From positions 2,914,001 through 2,978,000 of the forward strand of contig NZ_JQNN01000001.1 of NCBI RefSeq assembly GCF_000745265.1: a stretch of 64,000 nt of DNA, read 5' to 3'. The notes beneath the pieces are model-generated. The model was not told where the DNA came from. It was given only the letters and a program-made list of their open reading frames with translations, and did no database searches. Shown here piece by piece: positions 21,929-28,909 of this stretch. The position numbers and the translations under genes were made by a program. Origin of the DNA: Massilia sp. 9096. GTDB taxonomy: Bacteria > Pseudomonadota > Gammaproteobacteria > Burkholderiales > Burkholderiaceae_D. How positions within the stretch are numbered: the first letter of the stretch is position 1; each line of letters starts with the position of its first letter.

Positions 21929-24900
21929 CTAACAAAAATCCCTGCTGCGCGTATCCAGCTCCCCCAGCAGGTGCGACAGGTCCACCAGGCGCTTGGCCAC
22001 CAGGTGCCTGACCTCCCCTTCCCTTTGCCACACGCCGTACACGCCCAGCAGGTGCGAGTTCAGGACTTCGCGCCGCTGGGTTTCCACCAGCGTCGGCCAG
22101 ACGATCACGTTGACGTTGCCGGTCTCGTCCTCGATGGTCAGGAACAGCACGCCGTTGGCCGTGCCGGGCCGCTGGCGTACGGTGACGATGCCGCAGGCGC
22201 GCGCCAGCTGGCCATTCTGAAAGTCCATCAGCACATCGGCCGGCAGGAAGCGCTTGGCCAGCAGCTGCGCGCGCAATAGCGCGAGCGGATGGCGGCCCAG
22301 CGTCAAGCCTTGCGCGCGGTAGTCGCCGACGATTTCCTGGCCTTCGGTGGGCGCCGCCAGCACTGGCGTGTCCTCGTTCAAGGTGGCCGGGCGCAGCAAG
22401 TCCTTGCTCGGCGCGGCGCCGACCGCTTCCCACAGCGCCTGGCGCCGGTGCCCGGCCAGGCCGAGCAGCGCATTGCCGCTGGCCAGCACCTGCAGGTCGC
22501 TGCGATCGAGGTCGGCGCGCCGCGCCAGGTCGGCCACGTCGAGGAAAGGCCGGATCGCGCGCGCCAGCTCAATGCGCTCGGCGGCCTCCCTGTTCATCCC
22601 GCGCAGCATGTGCAGGCCCAGGCGCACCGGAGGCTGAGCGCGCGCCGTGTTCTCCAGATCCTCGAGCACCGACTCCCAGCCGCTGATCGTGACGTCGGCC
22701 GGGCGCACTTCGATGCCGTGGCGGCGCGCGTCCTGCACCAGCTGCGAGGGGCTGTAGAAACCCATCGGCTGGCTGTTCAACAGGGCGCACAGGAACGCGG
22801 CCGGTTCGTGGCACTTGAGCCATGAGCTGGCATAGGCCAGCAGCGCGAAGCTGGCCGCGTGCGACTCGGGAAAACCGTATTCGCCGAAGCCCTGGATCTG
22901 GCTGAAGATCTGCTCGGCGAAAGCCTGGTCGTAGCCGCGCTCGAGCATGCCGCCGACGATGCGCTGGTAGTACTTTTCCAGCCCGCCCTTGCGCTTCCAG
23001 GCCGCCATCGCGCGGCGCAGCTGGTCGGCTTCGCCGGGCGTGAAGCCGGCCGCCAGGATCGCCACCTGCATCACCTGCTCCTGGAAGATCGGCACGCCCA
23101 GCGTGCGCTCCAATGCCAGCTTCATGTCCGCGCTGGGATACGTGACCGGCTCCTTGCGCTCGCGCCGCTGCAGATACGGGTGCACCATGCCGCCCTGGAT
23201 CGGACCAGGGCGCACGATCGCCACCTCGATGACGAGGTCGTAGAAGCGGCGCGGCTTCATCCGCGGCAGCATGCTCATCTGCGCGCGCGACTCGATCTGG
23301 AACACGCCCACCGTGTCGGCCGCGCAGATCATGTCATACGTCGCCTTGTCGTCGACCGGGATATCCTGCAGCTCGAACTCGGTGCCGTGGCGCTGGCCGA
23401 CCAGTTCCAGGGCGCGGCGCAGCATCGACAGCATGCCCAGCGCCAGCACGTCGACCTTCATCAGGCCGAGCTCCTCGAGGTCGTCCTTGTCCCACTGGAT
23501 CACGCTGCGCTCCGCCATCGTCGCGTTCTCGATCGGCACCAGGCGCGACAGCTGCCCGCGCGCCATCACGAAGCCGCCCGGATGCTGCGACAGGTGGCGC
23601 GGAAAACCGAGCAGGCGCTGCGCCAGCGACGCCCACTGCTGCGACAGCGGCGCCTGGGGATCGAGGCCGCTCTCGGCCAGGCGATTGAGCAGGTCGGCCT
23701 TGCCGTCGAACCAGTGATGCTGCTTGCAGACCTTTTCGATGATGGCGAGATCGACGCCGAGCGCGCGCCCGCTGTCGCGCAGCGCGCTTTTCGGCCGGTA
23801 GCTGATCACCACCGCCGCCAGCGCCGCCCGGGTGCGCCCGTATTTCCGGTAGATGTATTGGATAACCTCTTCGCGCCGCTGGTGCTCGAAGTCGACGTCG
23901 ATGTCGGGCGGTTCGTTGCGCTCTTTCGATATAAACCGTTCAAACAATAAGTTGGCGCGCGACGGATCGACCTCGGTGATGCCCAGGCAGTAGCACACCG
24001 CCGAATTGGCCGCCGAGCCGCGCCCCTGGCACAGGATGTGGTTCGAACGCGCGAAGCGCACGATGTCGTACACGGTCAGGAAGTAGTGCTCGTAGCGCAT
24101 CTCGGCGATCAGGGCCAGCTCGTGCTCGATCTGCGCCTGCACCTTGGCCGGGATCCCCTCGCGGAAGCGCCGGTGCGCGCCGGTCCAGGTTTCCAGGCGC
24201 AGGTAGCTGGCCGCCGTGTGGCCGGGCGGGACCACCTCGTCCGGGTATTCGTAGCGCAGCTCGTCCAGCTTGAAGGTGCACAGGCTGGCGATGTGCAGCG
24301 TCTCGGCCAGCGCCATCGGGCTGTAGATGTTGGCCAGGCGCAGGCGCGAGCGCAGGTGCTGCTCGGCGTTGGGCGCGAGCTGGTAGCCGCATTGCGCCAC
24401 CGGCTTGCCGATGCGCGTGGCGCTCAAGGTGTCCTGCAAGGGCTTCCTCGAACGCACGTGCATGGTCACGTGGCCCAGTGCGACGATCGGCAAGCCGTGC
24501 TGCCAGCCGACTTCGTCGACGGTGGCGCGGTGGGCGTCGTCGAAGGCGCGCAGCAGCAGCGTCAGGCCGATCCAGGCGCGGCCCGGGAAGGTCGCGGCCA
24601 GCCAGGCGGCCTCGCGGTGCAGGCGGTCGACGTCGTGCGGCTCGTGCCCCGGATAGCGCGGCAGCAGGATCGCCAGGCAGTCCGGCATGCCCTTCAGGTG
24701 CGCCAGGTGGGCGGGCGGATCGTCGAAGTCGGCGGGACGCAGCAGGTAGCTACCCTTCTCGCTGCGGGTGCGGCCCAGCGTGATCAGTTCGGACAGGTTG
24801 CCGTAGCCGTTGCGGTTCTGCGCCAGCAGCAGCAGCGAAGGGGCCGGCGAACCGTCCGCGTGCTCGAGATGAAAGTGCGCGCCGATGAGGAGCGGCAGCC

Positions 24901-25078
24901 CTTCGCGCTTGGCCACCCCATGCGCACGCACGACGCCGGCGAGCGAGCATTCGTCGGTGATCGCCAGGGCCGAATAACCCAGCTGCACCGCGCGTTCGAC
25001 CAGTTCCTCGGCGTGCGAGGCGCCCTGCAGGAAGGAGAAGTTCGACAGGCAGAAAAGCTCTGCATAGTCGGGCAACAT
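21929..25078 (-). CDS. dnaE2: Error-prone DNA polymerase III alpha subunit (ImuC)
   Basis: DnaE2 is the polymerase of the SOS mutasome with ImuA and ImuB. The 1049-residue protein opens with the PHP domain (YAELFCLSNFSFLQGAS, AITDECSLAG), includes the catalytic palm with RGSAANSAVCYCLGIT and PPDIDVDFEHQRREEV, and ends in an OB-fold region (GVLFLTIEDETGNVNVIVW) with no beta-clamp motif recognised. The start at 25078 gives the conserved MLPDYAELF; a further start at 25120 adds 14 residues. A perfect LexA site lies about 80 bases upstream. imuA and imuB are not adjacent but about 33 kb away. Confidence 0.96.
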   Translation of the reverse strand: MLPDYAELFCLSNFSFLQGASHAEELVERAVQLGYSALAITDECSLAGVVRAHGVAKREGLPLLIGAHFHLEHADGSPAPSLLLLAQNRNGYGNLSELITLGRTRSEKGSYLLRPADFDDPPAHLAHLKGMPDCLAILLPRYPGHEPHDVDRLHREAAWLAATFPGRAWIGLTLLLRAFDDAHRATVDEVGWQHGLPIVALGHVTMHVRSRKPLQDTLSATRIGKPVAQCGYQLAPNAEQHLRSRLRLANIYSPMALAETLHIASLCTFKLDELRYEYPDEVVPPGHTAASYLRLETWTGAHRRFREGIPAKVQAQIEHELALIAEMRYEHYFLTVYDIVRFARSNHILCQGRGSAANSAVCYCLGITEVDPSRANLLFERFISKERNEPPDIDVDFEHQRREEVIQYIYRKYGRTRAALAAVVISYRPKSALRDSGRALGVDLAIIEKVCKQHHWFDGKADLLNRLAESGLDPQAPLSQQWASLAQRLLGFPRHLSQHPGGFVMARGQLSRLVPIENATMAERSVIQWDKDDLEELGLMKVDVLALGMLSMLRRALELVGQRHGTEFELQDIPVDDKATYDMICAADTVGVFQIESRAQMSMLPRMKPRRFYDLVIEVAIVRPGPIQGGMVHPYLQRRERKEPVTYPSADMKLALERTLGVPIFQEQVMQVAILAAGFTPGEADQLRRAMAAWKRKGGLEKYYQRIVGGMLERGYDQAFAEQIFSQIQGFGEYGFPESHAASFALLAYASSWLKCHEPAAFLCALLNSQPMGFYSPSQLVQDARRHGIEVRPADVTISGWESVLEDLENTARAQPPVRLGLHMLRGMNREAAERIELARAIRPFLDVADLARRADLDRSDLQVLASGNALLGLAGHRRQALWEAVGAAPSKDLLRPATLNEDTPVLAAPTEGQEIVGDYRAQGLTLGRHPLALLRAQLLAKRFLPADVLMDFQNGQLARACGIVTVRQRPGTANGVLFLTIEDETGNVNVIVWPTLVETQRREVLNSHLLGVYGVWQREGEVRHLVAKRLVDLSHLLGELDTRSRDFC

Positions 25079-25159
25079 CGCGGGGAGTCCTGGTCGTGGG
25101 GGCGGCGGCGCGGATGGCATGGGCAGATCGGTCTAAAATAGTCCTGAAAACGGACAATA

Positions 25160-25175
25160 CTGTATAAAAACACAG
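25160..25175. promoter_or_regulatory. LexA (SOS) box between dnaE2 and phzF-like gene
   Basis: CTGTATAAAAACACAG, a full CTGT-N8-ACAG palindrome, extended to TACTG...CAGTA. It lies between the divergent dnaE2 and PhzF-family genes and is placed to repress dnaE2; it might also affect the other gene. Confidence 0.9.
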
Positions 25176-25218
25176 TATAGCTGATCAATCTCTCATTGCG
25201 ACATCGTCATTGCGAAAC

Positions 25219-26079
25219 ATGCACGTCCACTCATTGCTCTGCTTCGGCGCCGTCCCCGGTGACGGCAACCCGGCCCTGGTCATCGAAGGTGACGACGCCG
25301 ATACGGCCGCGCGCCAGGCCTTCGCGCGCGCGCGCAACACGACCTGCGTCTTCATCGACCAGGACGGTGAAGATGGCATCGCGCGCGTCGACTTCTTTTA
25401 TCCGCACATGCGCAGCCCGCTCTGCCTGCACGCGACGCTGGGCGTGGCCGCGGTGCTGTTCGCGCGCGCGCCGCAGGCGCAGACGCTGCCGGTGCGGACC
25501 GCAGTCAATCACCAGCACTTGCAGCTGTCGCGCGACGGCGCCGATTACTACGTGCGCATCGCCGCCCAGCCGGCGCCGCAAGTCGACGTCGACGATGGTG
25601 CGCTGGCGGCCCTGCTGGATGCACCCGGGTTCGCGGCGCGTACGCGCGCGCGCGTGGCGTCGATCGGCAGTCCCAAGCTGCTGGTCGAAGTGGCGGACCG
25701 CGAGGTGCTGTATGCGCTGCGGCCGGACCTGGCTGCGATCGCCGCCTGGGGCAAGGCGCATGGCGTCAACGGCTTGTACGTGTGGTGCCGCCGGCCCGAC
25801 GGCGCGTTCGAAGGTCGCAATTTCAACCACCTCGATCCAAGGCTCGAAGACAGCGCGACCGGCGTCGCAGCCGGCGCGCTGGCGGTCGCGCTCGCCAATG
25901 CATCGGCAAGCGGACCGGCGATCGACCTGGACCTGCGCCAGGGCCGCATGAGCGGGCGCGATTGCCTGATCCGCGTGCGCCGGGTGGTCGATGAGGTGCA
26001 CGACGACGTGCACGATGACATGCCCGACGACGTGCGCGGCGGCGCGCTGCGGGTTGGCGGCGCCGCGACGTTCGCCTGA
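25219..26079 (+). CDS. PhzF-family isomerase/epimerase
   Basis: A 286-residue protein of the PhzF/diaminopimelate-epimerase-like fold. It shows the family start VHSLLCFGAVPGDGNPALV (first Asn-Pro turn), FIDQDG, MRSPLCLHATLG (equivalent of the GHATLG motif) and the C-terminal DSATGVAAGALAV. The acid residue that follows the first motif in PhzF is not clearly placed, so the catalytic assignment is open. The C-terminal 30 residues contain repeated Asp-Asp-Val/His, a low-complexity tail. Start ATG 25219 (TTG 25210 also in frame) has no clear Shine-Dalgarno. The substrate is unknown. Confidence 0.82.
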   Translation: MHVHSLLCFGAVPGDGNPALVIEGDDADTAARQAFARARNTTCVFIDQDGEDGIARVDFFYPHMRSPLCLHATLGVAAVLFARAPQAQTLPVRTAVNHQHLQLSRDGADYYVRIAAQPAPQVDVDDGALAALLDAPGFAARTRARVASIGSPKLLVEVADREVLYALRPDLAAIAAWGKAHGVNGLYVWCRRPDGAFEGRNFNHLDPRLEDSATGVAAGALAVALANASASGPAIDLDLRQGRMSGRDCLIRVRRVVDEVHDDVHDDMPDDVRGGALRVGGAATFA

Positions 26080-26133
26080 GGCGGCGCCGCGCCGGACATC
26101 ATCACGGCGTCATCCGCGCATCATCCGGGCGCA

Positions 26134-26658
26134 TCATTCGGGCGTTTCCGTCTCGTCGGTTTCGTTGGCGTCCTCTTCGTGGCTTTCGTTGCGGTCCTTG
26201 ACCGCCCAGCGGACCAGGGCCAGCACCACCAGCGCGCACACGGTGCTCACCAGCGCAGTCGCTTCGCGGCCCATGCCGGCGGCCATGCCGATGGCGGCGG
26301 TCAGCCAGACGTTGGCGGCCGTGGTCAGGCCCTGGATGCGGCCCTTGTCGTTTTGCTTGAGGATGGCCCCGGCGCCGAGGAAGCCGATACCCGCGGTCAG
26401 GCCTTGCATCACGCGCGACACGCCTTCCAGGTCCATGCCGGCCTGCTGCGGCACCAGCACGAACAAGGCCGCGCCCAGTGCCACCAGCATATGCGTGCGC
26501 AGTCCCGCCGTCGCCTTGGCCGATTCGCGCTCGAAGCCGAGCAGGCCGCCCATCAGCATCGCCATCAGCAGCCGCACCAGGACGCGCGTGACGTCGCCGG
26601 CATCGCCCAGGTCCGCGAACTCTTCCCGGATCGCGTTCCAACATTCCATCCACACCAT
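26134..26658 (-). CDS. MgtC/SapB-family membrane protein
   Basis: A 174-residue protein with the MgtC N-terminal membrane domain: VRLLMAMLMGGLLGFERE, GLRTHMLVALGAALF, GIGFLGAGAILKQ, then GLTTAANVWLTAAIG and a final helix. This is the region conserved in MgtC and SapB, linked in pathogens to growth in low magnesium. The short C-terminus lacks the cytosolic ACT-like domain of virulence MgtC. It ends in a highly acidic tail (Glu/Asp/Thr). The start at 26658 has GGAGAAAAC just upstream; the longer frame is rejected. Confidence 0.9.
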   Translation of the reverse strand: MVWMECWNAIREEFADLGDAGDVTRVLVRLLMAMLMGGLLGFERESAKATAGLRTHMLVALGAALFVLVPQQAGMDLEGVSRVMQGLTAGIGFLGAGAILKQNDKGRIQGLTTAANVWLTAAIGMAAGMGREATALVSTVCALVVLALVRWAVKDRNESHEEDANETDETETPE

Positions 26659-26824
26659 GTTTTCTCCATACCTCAATGCTGCCATGATGCATTGTTGGGC
26701 CTGCGAGCGGCGCACGCTTTTGGACAAATGCATATCCAAGATCGATGGCGGATGGATGAGCTGCCGTGCCAGAATGACACCGGTCCGACGCCCCGTGCGC
26801 GCCGGCGCATCCGAAAGCTCCGTC

Positions 26825-27253
26825 ATGAACGAGAATGCCGCCGGCACCGTCGCCGGCGTCGCCCTGCCCGGCAAGCGCCCGGGACGCCTGCCGCGTGTCG
26901 CGCGCGCGATCTACACGCTGGCCCTGCTGGGCGCGACCTTCAACCACGCGCGCATCGTGCTGGCGCACGGCCTGGGCTGGGACTACGGCGGCGTCCCAAG
27001 CTTCGTCAGCGGTTTCTGGACCGCGCTGACTTTTCTCGATCCGCTCGCCGTCCTGCTGCTGTGGCTGGCGCTGCGGGCCGGGCTGGCCGCCAGCGCCGCA
27101 ATCATCGTTGCCGACGTCGCGATCAATGCCTGGGTCGGGCTGGCCTACGGCTTCGATTGGCCGGCGTTCTCGGCCCAGTGCCTGTTCCTGGTCTTCGTGG
27201 CCTGCACGCTGGGACCAATGTGGCGTCACGGAAATAGCCGCAAAATACGCTGA
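26825..27253 (+). CDS. Small four-helix membrane protein
   Basis: A 142-residue protein with about four transmembrane segments (IYTLALLGATFNHARIVL, FWTALTFLDPLAVLLLWLAL, AASAAIIVADVAINAWVGL, LFLVFVACTLGPMW) and a basic C-terminus. It is divergent from the MgtC gene. No named family is recognised, although the layout is common for small conserved proteobacterial membrane proteins. No strong Shine-Dalgarno before the ATG. Confidence 0.65.
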   Translation: MNENAAGTVAGVALPGKRPGRLPRVARAIYTLALLGATFNHARIVLAHGLGWDYGGVPSFVSGFWTALTFLDPLAVLLLWLALRAGLAASAAIIVADVAINAWVGLAYGFDWPAFSAQCLFLVFVACTLGPMWRHGNSRKIR

Positions 27254-27376
27254 ATTCGACGCAACACACGCCAGAAAAGCCACAGCGTCTTTTGTAAGGA
27301 TGTGTAAAAATAATCATCGGCCGGCCTGTTCGCCATGTCCGCCCATTCATTGACGTCAGCCTGAGGAGAAAATCAA

Positions 27377-27577
27377 ATGAGTTTTTTCCAACGCAACTTA
27401 CGCTTCATTGCCCCCTTGCCGTGGCTGCTGCTGGCAGCGATGAAGCTGTGGCAAGCCATCCATGTCGGCGGTACGGGCCATTACGCGGTCGTGGTCCTGT
27501 TCATCGCGGTGGCGGCCGTGTTCTACGTCGGCCAGCGCCACGTGTACCTGGAGCGCAGCCAGGGCCGGCTGACCTGA
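27377..27577 (+). CDS. Small two-helix membrane protein
   Basis: A 66-residue protein with two hydrophobic helices (PLPWLLLAAMKLWQAI and YAVVVLFIAVAAVFYVG) and charged ends. AGGAGAAAA precedes the ATG at good spacing, which supports expression. No family is recognised. Confidence 0.65.
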   Translation: MSFFQRNLRFIAPLPWLLLAAMKLWQAIHVGGTGHYAVVVLFIAVAAVFYVGQRHVYLERSQGRLT

Positions 27578-27610
27578 TGCGCAGCATGTATGCCGGCACG
27601 GCCGGCAGTC

Positions 27611-27967
27611 TCAGTCCTCGATCTGCAGCACGCCCTTTATCGCGTCATCGATCTGCTTGAGGGTGAACGGTTTCTCGACGTAGCCGTCGACGAGGGAATG
27701 CAGGCTGTCGGGCCGGTACCGGCCGCTCACCACCACCACCTTGATGCTGCGCTGGTAAGCCTTGGCATCCATGGCGATGCCGACGCCGTCCGGATCCGAC
27801 AGATCCAGGCTCACGAGGAGCGCATCGAAGTGCACCGAATCGAGAATGTCGTAGACCATTCTGGCGCTGCCGACCGCCACGGTAACGTACTTCAGCGTCT
27901 CCAGCATATACACCAGGGTCTCGCGTGTGAGCGGGTCTTTCTCGACTACCAGAACAGAAATCGGCAT
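27611..27967 (-). CDS. Stand-alone response regulator receiver
   Basis: A 118-residue single receiver domain with no output domain. The acid pocket reads VEKDPLTRE, so one acidic position of the usual pair is Lys. The phospho-acceptor Asp is in LLVSLDLSDPDG, and the conserved Lys is in GYVEKPFTL. Such CheY-like proteins pass phosphate or bind partners directly. No histidine kinase is adjacent. The start ATG gives the usual N-terminal strand PISVLVVEK. Confidence 0.85.
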   Translation of the reverse strand: MPISVLVVEKDPLTRETLVYMLETLKYVTVAVGSARMVYDILDSVHFDALLVSLDLSDPDGVGIAMDAKAYQRSIKVVVVSGRYRPDSLHSLVDGYVEKPFTLKQIDDAIKGVLQIED

Positions 27968-28063
27968 TGCGGTCTTGCATGATCAGTAAATGTTGACCAA
28001 CATGTTACCGATGCCTACCGGGCACACACGCCATCTGTTAAATGTTTGTGACTTCGTGTCGCT

Positions 28064-28249
28064 GTGCCGCCGATACCGGCGAGCCACCCGATCGTACTCG
28101 GGCCGATGAGCAACGCATCGTCCGCCGAACTGACTGCCGCGGTCAGCAATGCCGGGGGATTGGGATCGTTGGCGGGCGCCCTGCGCCCGCCCGCCGCCAT
28201 CGTCGACAGCGTCGCGCGCATCAGGCAGCTGACCAGCCGGCCTTTTTGA
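28064..28249 (+). pseudogene. Nitronate monooxygenase N-terminal fragment
   Basis: GTG at 28064 opens 61 codons that match the start of NPD/nitronate monooxygenases: HPIVLGPMSNASSAELTAAV, then SNAGGLGSLAGALRPP, then RIRQLTSRPF. The normal protein continues with GVNLF and about 300 more residues, but here the frame stops right after RPF. The rest is absent; the next gene is on the opposite strand and ends 13 bases later. It is a remnant left by deletion. Confidence 0.75.
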
Positions 28250-28262
28250 AGGATGGGTGGCG

Positions 28263-28814
28263 TCAGCCCAGACGCCGGTGCGGCAGGTGCTGCAGGTGCG
28301 CCGCATGCGCAAAACTGCCGGCAAGGCTGTGCAGGTGCTCGCTGTCGAAGAATACGCCGTCGCACACGACGAAAGCGCCAACCCAGGCCGCTGCGATCAC
28401 GATCAAATCGCAGCGACCGCTCTTCCACCATTTCAGCGAATGCCGCCCCAGGATCCACGGCACGCCCATCGGATTGGGCCAGTCCGCCAGCAGGTGCATG
28501 AGGCCGCCGGCAGCAAAACCAAGCACCAGCGGCGCCCAGGCAATCGCGTCAAGCGCCATCCAGGCGCCGAGCGCCAGGACGAACCAACCGATCCCCCAAT
28601 GCGTCCAGCTGCGATGGGCGATCCACAGCTTGCGCTTGCGCGACCACCATGCCACCTCCAGCCAATCGGGCGCAGTACCGCCAATGGTGCCCATGAAAGC
28701 GGCGGCCAGGCTCCACACGTGCAGGGGCCCGCCGGCGCCGGCCTGTTCGACGAGCGCGGCAGCGATCACACCGGCGGCGATGCCGGTGACATGATGTGCA
28801 TGATGGGAAGCCAT
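28263..28814 (-). CDS. YdjM-type membrane-bound metal-dependent hydrolase
   Basis: A 183-residue membrane protein with the YdjM/DUF457 layout: an early HHAHHVTG (His-rich metal site), GTIGGTAPDWLEV (the PDxxE-type pattern), then the HRSWTHW motif and a later LMHLLADWPNPMGVPW. These His and Asp residues are the expected metal ligands. Four hydrophobic segments are visible. The start at 28814 places the His cluster at the N-terminus as usual. E. coli YdjM is LexA-regulated; no LexA box is seen here. Function in the cell is unclear. Confidence 0.85.
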   Translation of the reverse strand: MASHHAHHVTGIAAGVIAAALVEQAGAGGPLHVWSLAAAFMGTIGGTAPDWLEVAWWSRKRKLWIAHRSWTHWGIGWFVLALGAWMALDAIAWAPLVLGFAAGGLMHLLADWPNPMGVPWILGRHSLKWWKSGRCDLIVIAAAWVGAFVVCDGVFFDSEHLHSLAGSFAHAAHLQHLPHRRLG

Positions 28815-28909
28815 GGTTTTGCGAGATATCCATACTGCATAAACGGGGTATCGCCACAATAACCTTTTCCCATCCGGCACAACTTAGGCTGAAACAACTT
28901 ATTTCAAAT

